A stretch of DNA of 37,865 nucleotides, from positions 1 to 37,865 of the forward strand of contig JAGBNY010000056.1 of the NCBI GenBank assembly GCA_017634175.1. Reading direction: 5' to 3'. A program made the position numbers and the translations under genes. Below the pieces are notes generated by a model that was given only the letters and a program-made list of their open reading frames with translations, was not told the origin of the DNA and did no database searches. This DNA comes from Lachnospiraceae bacterium (lineage in GTDB: Bacteria > Bacillota > Clostridia > Lachnospirales > Lachnospiraceae). Below, piece by piece: positions 6,403 to 14,006 of this stretch. How positions within the stretch are numbered: the stretch's first letter is position 1; each line of letters starts with the position of its first letter.

Positions 6403-8202
6403 ATGTACTATCCAGAAGAAATCGTAGAAGAAGTCAGATCCAAGAATGATATTGTCGATATCATTGGCTCATATGTGAAATTGAAAAAAAGGGGGGCTAA
6501 TTTTGTTGGCCTATGCCCCTTTCATCAGGAAAAAACTCCATCATTCAGCGTGTCGATAACGGGACAGTTTTATCATTGCTTTGGCTGCGGTGCAGGGGGA
6601 AATGTATTCTCATTTTTAATGGAGTACGAAAGCCTGAACTTTCTAGAGGCTGTTGAACAACTGGCAGAGAGGGCAGGAGTCAAGCTTCCGGAGAAATCTT
6701 CCGAGGGCGAAAAAGAAAAGTCGAGTGTAAGAGAGCGATTATTAAGACTTCATAAGGATGCTGCTGCTTTCTACTACAGGCAGCTGCGCTCTCCCAAGGG
6801 GGAGCCGGGTTTAAGATATTTTATGTCCAGGAAGCTTGGGACCCAGATAATGAGGGATTTTGGGTTAGGCTACGCAAGCCTTGACGGAGGGCTGTGCAAG
6901 GTCTTGAAAGCCGAGGGATATACAGATCAGGAAATCATAGAGGCCGGTCTTGGAAAGGCTGATGAAAAAGCCGGACTAAGGGACAGATTCTGGAATAGAG
7001 TGATCTTCCCGATAATGGATGTTAAGAATAGGGTGATTGGGTTCGGGGGACGGGTGATGGGTGAAGGAGAGCCGAAATACCTGAATTCCCCGGAGACCCC
7101 TATTTTTGAGAAAGGGAAGAACCTCTACGGCCTGAATAGGGCGGCAAAGAGCAGGAAGGGCTACTTCATTGCCTGCGAGGGCTATATGGATGTTATCTCG
7201 ATGCATGAGGCAGGCTTCAATGAGGCCGTGGCATCGCTTGGCACAGCATTCACTCCAGACCATGCGACTCTTATGAAGAGGTACGTGAGCGAGGTCATAC
7301 TGTCTTATGATTCGGACTCTGCCGGGAAAAAAGCTGCTCTTCGGGCCATACCTATCTTGAATGCAGGCGGGCTTGAATGTAAGGTGCTTCATTTGGACCC
7401 TTGCAAGGACCCGGATGAGTTCTTAAAGTCAAGAGGCGTAGATGAATTCCGTATGAGAATAGAAGGGGCGGAGGACAGCCTGCTTTTTGAGGTTCATTTT
7501 ATGCAAGAGGGTTTCGATCTCTCAAAGCCGGGGGACCGAACAAAGTTTGAGGAAAGCCTGGCTAAGAGGCTTTCGCAGATAGATTCAGAGCTTGAAAGGT
7601 CTAATTATACGGACTCTTTTGCAACAGAGTACATGATACGTCCCGATGCCTTGCATAGGCTCGTGGAACAATATGTCTTGATGGGGCCGACAGACAGGAC
7701 TGGCACGGATATTGCCGGGAAGGAGCCACAGAGTCCGGGATTGAGGAATCGCAGGGCATCGGACAAGGACAGTGGGGAAATCCTGGCTGAGAAGCTTCTG
7801 TTAGCGGAAATAGTCAAGAATCCCAAGCTCTACGATTCAATTAAGCCTTATTTACAGCCCTTTGAATTTACTGAGGGTATTTATAGGCTTGTTGCAGAGC
7901 TGCTTTTTGGACAGTTGGAATCAGGCAGATTATCTCCTGCGGATATCATCAGCGCTTTTCAGGAAACGCAAGATGAGAGGAAGGTCGCAGAGATATTCTC
8001 GCAGGAACTGGACAAAAGCCTTTCGATTCACGAAAAGGAAAAAGCAATCACAGATTTAGTCATAAGGATCAAGAAAAATGGCCTCATGCACAAATTGAAA
8101 GAATCTCAGGACCCTATCGGGAGAGCGCTTTCAGAAAAGAAAGCTTTAGAGGATCTTTCTGGGATAAGTATTCATATTTTGGGGGATGATGCAGATGGAT
8201 GA
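6403..8202 (+). CDS. dnaG: DNA primase
   Basis: This 599-residue primase makes RNA primers at the replication fork. The CHC2 zinc finger is complete in the first 75 residues ([13 protein letters not shown] then [14 protein letters not shown] [10 protein letters not shown]). The primase core follows, with a Toprim domain at about residues 255-340: the acidic motif CEGYMDVI and [11 protein letters not shown] are present, supplying the metal-binding residues. The C-terminal 150 residues correspond to the helicase-binding region. The start is chosen because [20 protein letters not shown] is the standard DnaG N-terminus, even though there is no clear Shine-Dalgarno site upstream. The end overlaps the start of sigA. 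The dnaG-sigA pair is the conserved Gram-positive macromolecular synthesis operon without rpsU. Confidence 0.97.
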   Translation: MYYPEEIVEEVRSKNDIVDIIGSYVKLKKRGANFVGLCPFHQEKTPSFSVSITGQFYHCFGCGAGGNVFSFLMEYESLNFLEAVEQLAERAGVKLPEKSSEGEKEKSSVRERLLRLHKDAAAFYYRQLRSPKGEPGLRYFMSRKLGTQIMRDFGLGYASLDGGLCKVLKAEGYTDQEIIEAGLGKADEKAGLRDRFWNRVIFPIMDVKNRVIGFGGRVMGEGEPKYLNSPETPIFEKGKNLYGLNRAAKSRKGYFIACEGYMDVISMHEAGFNEAVASLGTAFTPDHATLMKRYVSEVILSYDSDSAGKKAALRAIPILNAGGLECKVLHLDPCKDPDEFLKSRGVDEFRMRIEGAEDSLLFEVHFMQEGFDLSKPGDRTKFEESLAKRLSQIDSELERSNYTDSFATEYMIRPDALHRLVEQYVLMGPTDRTGTDIAGKEPQSPGLRNRRASDKDSGEILAEKLLLAEIVKNPKLYDSIKPYLQPFEFTEGIYRLVAELLFGQLESGRLSPADIISAFQETQDERKVAEIFSQELDKSLSIHEKEKAITDLVIRIKKNGLMHKLKESQDPIGRALSEKKALEDLSGISIHILGDDADG

Positions 8203-9319
8203 AAAGGCACAAGCACAGTTTGAAGAACGGTTGAAAGACCTTGTAGATTTCGGAAAAAAGAATAAAGGGGTGCTGGATGATACCGAAATCAACGATTTCT
8301 TCATGGGCTATGAGCTTGGTGAAGATCAGTATGAACGTATCATTGAGACCCTTGATCAGAACAATATCGCCTTCCTTAAGATCAGCGACATCGAGGATGA
8401 CGAGGAAGCTGATATGGATTTGGACTTGGATATTGACGATGACGAGACTCCAGATGTCGAAAACTTGGATCTTCTCATCCCCGATACCGTATCAATTGAG
8501 GATCCTGTCAGAATGTACCTGAAAGAGATAGGAAAGGTACCCCTTCTTTCGGCCGATGAAGAGATTGAACTGGCGAAGAGGATGGAGCTTGGAGACGAGG
8601 AGGCGAAGAAGAAGCTTGCAGAGGCGAATCTCAGACTTGTTGTCAGTATTGCCAAGCGATACGTTGGAAGGGGCATGCTCTTTCTGGATCTTATTCAAGA
8701 AGGGAACCTGGGCCTTATCAAAGCTGTAGAGAAATTCGACTATAGGAAGGGGTACAAGTTCTCGACATACGCTACCTGGTGGATACGGCAGGCAATAACC
8801 AGGGCGATAGCGGATCAGGCACGCACTATCCGTATTCCGGTACATATGGTCGAAACGATTAATAAGCTAATCCGTGTCTCAAGGCAGCTATTGCAGGAAC
8901 TTGGAAGGGAACCTACGCCCGAGGAAATCTCAAAAGAAATGAACATGCCAGTCGATAGGGTGCGGGAGATACTCAAAATATCCCAGGAACCGGTCTCTTT
9001 AGAGACGCCGATTGGCGAGGAAGAGGACTCGCACTTGGGAGATTTCATTCAGGATGACCAGGTGCCGGTGCCCGCAGATGCAGCGACTTTCATGCTGTTA
9101 AAAGAGCTGTTGATGGAAGTGCTCTCTACCCTGACAGAAAGGGAGCAGAAGGTTTTAAGGCTGCGTTTTGGCTTGGATGATGGAAGAGCCCGCACCTTGG
9201 AGGAAGTGGGAAGAGAATTCAAGGTGACAAGGGAGAGAATAAGGCAGATTGAGGCTAAGGCATTGAGGAAGCTCAGGCATCCCAGCAGGTCCAGAAAGCT
9301 GAAGGATTTTCTGGATTGA
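8195..9319 (+). CDS. sigA: Primary RNA polymerase sigma factor (sigma-70/SigA)
   Basis: This protein of about 375 residues directs RNA polymerase to housekeeping promoters. Region 1.1 is followed by an acidic stretch ([18 protein letters not shown]). Region 2 contains [20 protein letters not shown] and [20 protein letters not shown] (-10 recognition). Region 3 follows with [11 protein letters not shown], and region 4 ends with [20 protein letters not shown] (-35 recognition). The ATG at 8195 is preferred over 8186 because GGGGG (8181-8185) gives a nine-base spacing to 8195, while 8186 would touch it directly. The start lies inside the end of dnaG (stop 8200-8202), so translation is probably coupled. 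The length is near that of Bacillus SigA (371). Confidence 0.97.
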   Translation: MDEKAQAQFEERLKDLVDFGKKNKGVLDDTEINDFFMGYELGEDQYERIIETLDQNNIAFLKISDIEDDEEADMDLDLDIDDDETPDVENLDLLIPDTVSIEDPVRMYLKEIGKVPLLSADEEIELAKRMELGDEEAKKKLAEANLRLVVSIAKRYVGRGMLFLDLIQEGNLGLIKAVEKFDYRKGYKFSTYATWWIRQAITRAIADQARTIRIPVHMVETINKLIRVSRQLLQELGREPTPEEISKEMNMPVDRVREILKISQEPVSLETPIGEEEDSHLGDFIQDDQVPVPADAATFMLLKELLMEVLSTLTEREQKVLRLRFGLDDGRARTLEEVGREFKVTRERIRQIEAKALRKLRHPSRSRKLKDFLD

Positions 9320-10032
9320 TGACTGGGATCAGCAAGAGACTAGAATGTCTCATTGAAATGATAAAATCCAGAGAATCGCACTCTTTAGCCGATATAGGTT
9401 GTGACCATGGATTCGTACCTATAAACCTGCTTGAATCAGGAATCATTGAGAAAGCTGTTGCGGTTGACCTAAGAGATGGTCCCTTAGACAGGGCAAGACA
9501 AAACGCAAGGCTGGCGGGGGCTTCTGTGGCTAGTAAAATCAGGTTTTCAAAATCAGACGGTTTAAGGGACTTAAGGTCCGGGGAAGCCGATACAGTTGTC
9601 ATTACGGGGATGGGCGGCAGGACGATTGTAAGGATTTTGGAGGAAGCGCAGGAAGAGGTCCTTCGGTCAATAAAAAGATTCGTCTTTGGACCTCAGTCCG
9701 AGCAGGACTGCTTCAGAAGAGACATTCTGGATATGGGGTTTAATATCTCCGAAGAAAGACTCATTAAAGAAGGCGGGAAGTTTTATAATTTTATTGAAGC
9801 AACTCAGAGTACCATTACAGGGTCTAAGAATTGCTGGAGCGAGGCAGATTTTATCTATGGTAAAATCCTTATTGAAAGGCGAGATATTTTGCTTTTAGAG
9901 AAGCTTGAATCGGACAGAGAACTCATAATGAGGATAATTTCTAGCAGCGAGAGCTTGCCTAAAGACCGGCTGGAGGAATTGCTGTCTCAAAAAAAGCTGA
10001 TTGAGGGGGTCATTCAATTGTATGAGGCTTGA
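9319..10032 (+). CDS. trmK: tRNA (adenine(22)-N1)-methyltransferase, TrmK family
   Basis: This protein of about 237 residues is a class I SAM-dependent methyltransferase of the TrmK (YqfN) family, which makes m1A22 in tRNA. The SAM-binding motif SLADIGCDHGFVPINLLESG lies near residue 20, and the family motif VVITGMGGRTIVRILEEA near residue 95. The remainder is a helical C-terminal extension. The ATG at 9319 overlaps the sigA stop (TGATG); the TTG three bases earlier is less likely. Its neighbours, sigA upstream and the Nif3-family gene downstream, match the Bacillus order sigA-yqfN-yqfO, which strengthens the call. It is probably co-transcribed from dnaG. Confidence 0.93.
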   Translation: MTGISKRLECLIEMIKSRESHSLADIGCDHGFVPINLLESGIIEKAVAVDLRDGPLDRARQNARLAGASVASKIRFSKSDGLRDLRSGEADTVVITGMGGRTIVRILEEAQEEVLRSIKRFVFGPQSEQDCFRRDILDMGFNISEERLIKEGGKFYNFIEATQSTITGSKNCWSEADFIYGKILIERRDILLLEKLESDRELIMRIISSSESLPKDRLEELLSQKKLIEGVIQLYEA

Positions 10033-10816
10033 TGAAGTACTGAAAATGTTGGACGGATTCGCTCCATTCAAATATGCTGAGAGTTGGGACAATGTAGGTC
10101 TTATAGTTGGAACTCAGGACAGAGATATAAAGACAGTATTAGTTGCAGTGGATGCAACGGATGAGGTCATTCAGCAGGGGGTCAAGTATCAAGCTGACCT
10201 TATTTTGACCCACCATCCCTTGGTTTTTAAGCCCTTAAAAAAGGTCTTATATGAGGATTTTATCGGGAAGCGGATAATTAGCTTGATAAAAAACGATATT
10301 TCTTATGCTGCAATGCACACGAATTTTGACCAGACGCATATGGCGATTGAGGCTGCCAAAAAGCTGGGCTTGCGGGAAACGGTGACAATAGCAGGGACCG
10401 GAAACATGGATGTTTTGAGCGGCAGGGAGTATGGCTTCGGGGCAGCGGGGTTCTTAAATTCTCAAATGTCGCTTGAGCAATTCGCTTCTTTGGTCAAGGA
10501 AGCCTTTTCATTATCCGATGCAAGGGTCTTTGGAAGGCTCGATAAGATGATAAGTAAGGCGGCGGTGATTCCCGGCTCTGGAGGGTCCCTTTTAGGAACT
10601 GCCATAGAAGCGGGAGCGGACATAGTAATTACCGGCGACATAAGCCATCATGAGGGGATTGACGCGATTGAGCAGGGATTTGCGGTCATTGACGCAGGGC
10701 ATTTTGGTATAGAGAAGCTGTTTAAGGATATAATGATTTCATACTTTAAGGATAATTTGCCAGGATTAAAGGTATATGCTGCGGAAGAAGCCGAACCATA
10801 TATTGCATTATCCTAA
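10022..10816 (+). CDS. Nif3-like dinuclear metal-centre protein (YqfO family)
   Basis: This protein of about 264 residues belongs to the Nif3/DUF34 family, which binds two metal ions; its biological role is still debated, with GTP cyclohydrolase-related suggestions for relatives. Metal ligands are visible in LILTHHPLVFKPLKK, in AAMHTNFDQ, and in ITGDISHHEGIDA near the end. The start is the ATG at 10022 (MRLDEVLKMLDGFAPF), with GAGGGGG upstream at 10003-10009; the upstream TTG at 10001 is unlikely. It overlaps the end of trmK by 11 bases. It lacks the PII-like insert of the longer YqfO form. It is the last gene of the dnaG run. Confidence 0.92.
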   Translation: MRLDEVLKMLDGFAPFKYAESWDNVGLIVGTQDRDIKTVLVAVDATDEVIQQGVKYQADLILTHHPLVFKPLKKVLYEDFIGKRIISLIKNDISYAAMHTNFDQTHMAIEAAKKLGLRETVTIAGTGNMDVLSGREYGFGAAGFLNSQMSLEQFASLVKEAFSLSDARVFGRLDKMISKAAVIPGSGGSLLGTAIEAGADIVITGDISHHEGIDAIEQGFAVIDAGHFGIEKLFKDIMISYFKDNLPGLKVYAAEEAEPYIALS

Positions 10817-10851
10817 AGGCATAAGATACGCGGGTTAAACATAATTTGAGT

Positions 10852-10894
10852 GTGCCGTCAGAGGCGGCGCGCAGCCGGCGCAAAGGAAACGCAT
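10852..10894 (+). repeat. 43-bp repeat, copy A (inverted partner at 13058-13100)
   Basis: This segment begins GTGCCGTCAGAGGCGG and continues GCCGGCGCAAAGGAAACG. It matches the reverse complement of 13058-13100 at 35 of 43 positions with no gaps. Both copies keep a small GCCG...CGGC hairpin and the block GCCGGCGCAA followed by GGAAACG. Copy A ends three bases before the AGGAGG ribosome-binding site of the kinase gene at 10907, so it may act in that 5' leader. Confidence 0.7.
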
Positions 10895-10906
10895 TAGGAG
10901 GAAGAG

Positions 10907-12565
10907 ATGAAGGAAGAAGCCATTATCACTTATAGAGGCGAACAGTATTCTTATCCCAGAGGAATAAGCTACATGGAGATAGCAGAAGAATTCCAAAAGA
11001 ATTATGATTATCCGATTGTGCTTGCTAGGGTGAATAACAAGCTGAAAGAGCTTTTTCATGTGGCTGACGGCGATATAGAATTGGAATTTGAGACGATTGA
11101 TGGACATATAGGACATAAGACCTATAAAAGGGGCGTATGTATGCTCTTCCTTAAGTCTTTCTACGATGTCGTTGGCAGGGATAAGGTGGAAAAACTGAAA
11201 ATAGGATTTTCCATGGGTCCTGGATACTACTGTACTGCAAAGGGCAAGTTTATCTTGGATAAGGAACTTGTGAGCCGGGTAAAAAAAAGGATGATGGAAG
11301 TAGTGGAAAAGGATGTCCCCATAGTTAAGAAGAAATACTCCATTGATGAGGTACGAAAAAAATGCAGGGATGTCGGAATGCGCGATAAGGAGAGGCTTTT
11401 TCACTATAGGATGAGCTCCGACATCAATATGTATATCCTTGAAAACTACGTAGATTATTTCTATGGCTTCATGGTCCCATCGACGGGATATCTTTCCCAA
11501 TTCGACCTCCAGCTTTATAAGGGCGGGATGATACTCCAGATGGTCAAGAGAGGCGATCCTGACAGCGTTCCTCCGATAAAAGATATGCCCTCCATCTTTG
11601 AGACGATGGAGAAGTCCGTATCATGGAGCAGCATGCTTGGAGTGGAAACGGTTGGGGCCTTGAACGACAGCATTTGCGAGGGAAGGATCACTGACATTGT
11701 GCTTGCGCAGGAAGCCCTTGTTAACAGCAGGATTTCAGAGATTGCTGAAGAGATATCGAAAAGGAAGAGCAAGTTCATAACGATTGCAGGACCCTCATCC
11801 TCTGGGAAGACCACCTTCTCACATAGATTAGGGGTCCAGCTTTTGTCTCATGGGCTGCATCCAAGGGTCATAACTCTCGATAATTATTATCTGGGAAGAG
11901 AGAGGGTGCCGCTTGCTGAGGATGGCACGAAGAATTTCGAAGCTTTAGAGTCCCTTGATTTGGATGAATTCAACAGCAACATGAAAGATCTCCTGGCAGG
12001 GCAGAAGGTTGTTCTGCCGAGCTATAATTTCCTCACAGGAGTCAAGGAATACTATGGAAACCCGGTCAAGCTTGGGACCGAGGATGTAGTGGTGGTGGAG
12101 GGTATTCACGGACTGTCCGATGAAATTGCCCCGGACATTGCGAGAGAGCAGAAATTCAAGATCTATATAAGTTCTCTCACGACAATGAATATAGATGAAC
12201 ATAACAGGATATCCACGACCGATGGAAGGCTGATACGCCGCATCGTTAGAGATTACATGAGCAGGGGGACCTCAGCAGAGCGCACCCTCTCAATGTGGAG
12301 TAAGGTAAGGCGGGGGGAGGAAGAGAATATCTTCCCATTACAGGAAAAAGCGGATGCCATCTTTAATTCCGCCCTGGTCTACGAAATATCGGTCTTGAAA
12401 CAATTCGTGGAGCCGCTTCTCTATTCTATTAAGCCCAATAGTGAGAACTACCAGGAGGCCTTGAGGCTCTTGAAATTCCTGCAATATTTCTTGGGGCTGG
12501 ATGCTTCTATTGTACCATCAGATTCCCTCATAAGGGAATTCATTGGCGGGTCGTGCTATATGTGA
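10907..12565 (+). CDS. Nucleoside (uridine) kinase family protein with N-terminal TGS-like domain
   Basis: This 552-residue protein combines three parts. Residues 1-60 resemble a TGS-type beta-grasp (YRGEQYSYPRGISYMEIAEE). Residues 60-275 resemble the second additional domain of threonyl-tRNA synthetase without its aminoacylation core. From about residue 290 there is a uridine kinase/phosphoribulokinase P-loop NTPase, with Walker A GPSSSGKTT at 295 and the following LDNYYLGRERVPLAEDG and VVVEGIHGLSDEI. Members are widespread in Clostridia and usually annotated as nucleoside kinases; the true substrate is not known to me. AGGAGG at 10896-10901 fixes the start. A 43-bp repeat sits just upstream of the ribosome-binding site, and rnpB follows downstream. 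Confidence 0.9.
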   Translation: MKEEAIITYRGEQYSYPRGISYMEIAEEFQKNYDYPIVLARVNNKLKELFHVADGDIELEFETIDGHIGHKTYKRGVCMLFLKSFYDVVGRDKVEKLKIGFSMGPGYYCTAKGKFILDKELVSRVKKRMMEVVEKDVPIVKKKYSIDEVRKKCRDVGMRDKERLFHYRMSSDINMYILENYVDYFYGFMVPSTGYLSQFDLQLYKGGMILQMVKRGDPDSVPPIKDMPSIFETMEKSVSWSSMLGVETVGALNDSICEGRITDIVLAQEALVNSRISEIAEEISKRKSKFITIAGPSSSGKTTFSHRLGVQLLSHGLHPRVITLDNYYLGRERVPLAEDGTKNFEALESLDLDEFNSNMKDLLAGQKVVLPSYNFLTGVKEYYGNPVKLGTEDVVVVEGIHGLSDEIAPDIAREQKFKIYISSLTTMNIDEHNRISTTDGRLIRRIVRDYMSRGTSAERTLSMWSKVRRGEEENIFPLQEKADAIFNSALVYEISVLKQFVEPLLYSIKPNSENYQEALRLLKFLQYFLGLDASIVPSDSLIREFIGGSCYM

Positions 12566-12614
12566 GTGGCGGCATAAGGAAAATATCCGCTAAACCGGCA
12601 CGATGACGGCGCAG

Positions 12615-12642
12615 TTTAAGTAGGATTTGTTGAGCATGATAC
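12615..12642 (+). promoter_or_regulatory. Weak candidate promoter of rnpB
   Basis: TTTAAG (12615-12620) and TGATAC (12637-12642) are separated by 16 bases and would start transcription close to the first base of the P1 stem at 12647. The match to consensus is poor and the position is the main argument. Confidence 0.3.
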
Positions 12643-12646
12643 ATAA

Positions 12647-13049
12647 GGCGGAATGGGTGATAGCTGGCTCTTTCTCTGCGAGGTCGTTTGAACGGCTTCG
12701 CAGCGGAGGGCGAGAGGAAAGTCCGGGCTTCGCAGGGCAGGATGCCGGATAACGTCCGGCTGAGGTAACTCACGGGAAAGCGCAACAGAAAGTAAACTGC
12801 CTGGGCTGGACCCAGGTGAGGGTGAAACGGCGGTGTAAGAGACCACCGGCCAAGTGGCAACACAAGGCGCATGGCAAGCCCCATCCGAAGCAAGACGAAT
12901 AGAGAGCATGAGGGGCTTCACGGAGCCTTCTTTTGGACTTGCCCGGTCCGGGAGAAATCCCTGCTCTCTGGTAGGTCGCTTGAGGCTGTCAGTAATGGCA
13001 GTCCTAGATGGATTATCACCGTTCACAGAACCCGGCTTATAGTTCCGCC
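12647..13049 (+). ncRNA. rnpB: RNase P RNA, bacterial class A
   Basis: This RNA of about 403 bases is the catalytic subunit that matures tRNA 5' ends. Recognition rests on the conserved blocks in order: GAGGAAAGTCCGGGC (12714-12728), ACAGAAAGTAAACTGCC-like P8/P9 region, GGTGAAACGGCGGTGTAAGA, GTGGCAACAC forming a short P12 with a GCAA loop, GCAAGACGAATAGA, GGTAGGTCGCTTGAG, AGTAATGGCAGTCCTAGATG and ACAGAACCCGGCTTA (13025-13039). The ends are set by the P1 stem GGCGGAA (12647-12653) with TTCCGCC (13043-13049), followed directly by TTTTT. A long stem GAGAGCA/TGCTCTC (around 12901-12966) precedes the GGTAGGTCGC block. Open frames over this region on both strands are shadows. Confidence 0.97.
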
Positions 13050-13054
13050 TTTTT
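13043..13054 (+). terminator. T-run directly after the rnpB P1 stem
   Basis: The 3' strand of the P1 helix (TTCCGCC) is followed by CTTTTT-type sequence, here TTTTT at 13050-13054, so the RNA's own terminal helix can serve as the terminator stem. Confidence 0.5.
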
Positions 13055-13057
13055 ATG

Positions 13058-13100
13058 ATTCGTTTCCGTTGCGCCGGCCGCATACCGCCTATGGCGGCAC
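13058..13100 (-). repeat. 43-bp repeat, copy B (inverted partner of 10852-10894)
   Basis: Read on the minus strand this segment starts GTGCCGCCATAGGCGG, continues with GCCGGCGCAACGGAAACG and ends at 13058. It matches copy A at 35 of 43 positions. The hairpin CCGCC-TAT-GGCGG is perfect here (13085-13097), and changes between copies within it tend to keep pairing. It lies immediately after the rnpB T-run. Confidence 0.7.
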
Positions 13101-13130
13101 TTTCCATTGTGCGGTCGAGTGCATTAAATT

Positions 13131-13159
13131 TTAGTAACGTACTGTGCGTTTACTATAAT
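13131..13159 (+). promoter_or_regulatory. Candidate promoter upstream of the DUF2752 gene
   Basis: A perfect TATAAT (13154-13159) lies 17 bases downstream of a weak TTAGTA (13131-13136). The transcript would start near 13166 and include the 13-codon frame at 13207 before the DUF2752 gene. Confidence 0.4.
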
Positions 13160-13206
13160 ATCCCGTATCAATTATTGTATTGAAAATAATTTATAAGGGA
13201 CATCAA

Positions 13207-13248
13207 ATGGACAGCATAGGGCTTCTTCTTGAGCAAATGAATAATTAA
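13207..13248 (+). CDS. Possible 13-residue leader peptide
   Basis: The frame encodes MDSIGLLLEQMNN and has a well-placed AAGGGA (13195-13200) six bases before the ATG. It lies between a candidate promoter and the DUF2752 gene. AGGGACA at 13196-13202, which overlaps this ribosome-binding site, is perfectly complementary to TGTCCCT at 13288-13294, directly before the DUF2752 start. This could link translation of the two frames. It may equally be chance, as a frame this short carries no coding signal. Confidence 0.25.
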   Translation: MDSIGLLLEQMNN

Positions 13249-13294
13249 CTATTGTTTATCTGCGCAGGTTAAGTTTTCCCAGGAAGTTGTCCCT

Positions 13295-13801
13295 GTGCTG
13301 TATGACGAATTAATGAGATTTGCTGATTTTTTTATTCATGATCCAAAGGTTAAAGAACGCCTGAGAACGGTCTTAAGGCCAGTATTTCAAATTTTGGCTG
13401 CAGGCACGGCTTATCTAATTTTCACCAGGCTTACATCAAGCGGTATTCCCTGTATTTTCCGCTTGATTACTGGCTTACAGTGTCCTGGCTGTGGAATGAC
13501 CAGGGCAGTAAACTCAGTTTTCTCCGGCAGGTTCAGGGAGGCGCTTCAATACAATCTTCTCTCATTGACAATAATGCCTCTCATTGGCATATATCTCCTA
13601 TATAGAGCAATAAAGTACATTAAAACAGGCTCTGAGCGCTGCGCTATTTGGGAATACATATTCTTGGTATGCACCCTGTTTATCTGTCTTTTCTATGGTA
13701 TTTATAGGAATTATTTAAATATAGTTAGCGGAAATATCGATATCACACTCTTTTATAAAGTCTTAAGGCTTTTTACAAATGTCTTGACAAAAAGTTTATA
13801 A
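13295..13801 (+). CDS. DUF2752 family membrane protein
   Basis: This 168-residue protein carries the DUF2752 signature: a hydrophobic segment followed by CIFRLITGLQCPGCGMTRAV and then two or three further membrane segments (LSLTIMPLIGIYLLYRAI; YIFLVCTLFICLFYGIYRNY). The CPGCGMTRA motif suggests a membrane-embedded cysteine pair that may bind metal or form a redox site; the function of the family is unknown. GTG at 13295 is chosen because AGGAAG at 13281-13286 gives an eight-base spacing; the ATG at 13313 is an alternative. The gene stands alone between rnpB and a large secreted protein, and a hairpin follows 16 bases after its stop. Confidence 0.82.
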   Translation: MLYDELMRFADFFIHDPKVKERLRTVLRPVFQILAAGTAYLIFTRLTSSGIPCIFRLITGLQCPGCGMTRAVNSVFSGRFREALQYNLLSLTIMPLIGIYLLYRAIKYIKTGSERCAIWEYIFLVCTLFICLFYGIYRNYLNIVSGNIDITLFYKVLRLFTNVLTKSL

Positions 13802-13816
13802 AGTGTTAACTTTCTT

Positions 13817-13865
13817 AAATCACTTCTACTCCTCGTTCGGGGTCAAGGAGTTCGTGATTTTCTTG
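13817..13865 (+). terminator. Probable terminator after the DUF2752 gene
   Basis: AAATCAC (13817-13823) pairs with GTGATTT (13854-13860), with an inner CTCC/GGAG pairing, and is followed by TCTT. The rest of the spacer to 14006 contains a CAGGA/TCCTG hairpin near 13921-13939 and no recognisable promoter of good quality. Confidence 0.5.
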
Positions 13866-14006
13866 GGGTTTCTCCCGATTTTTCATTTAGGAATAATAAA
13901 AACGAATAATAGTTCTATCGCAGGATGTACTTAGTCCTGTCATGTCTGGGGAATTAGTTTAAATGATTGTCTTTCATTGAAATTAAGACCCATTTTTGGA
14001 GGTTTT

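Noticed and set aside
12569..12607. A third, degenerate copy of the 43-bp repeat just after the kinase stop
   Set aside because: Only the first 14 bases (GTGGCGGCATAAGG) resemble the repeat; the rest does not align without gaps.
12540..13134. Several overlapping open frames on both strands around the RNase P RNA
   Set aside because: They lie over the conserved rnpB blocks; their proteins are low in recognisable features.
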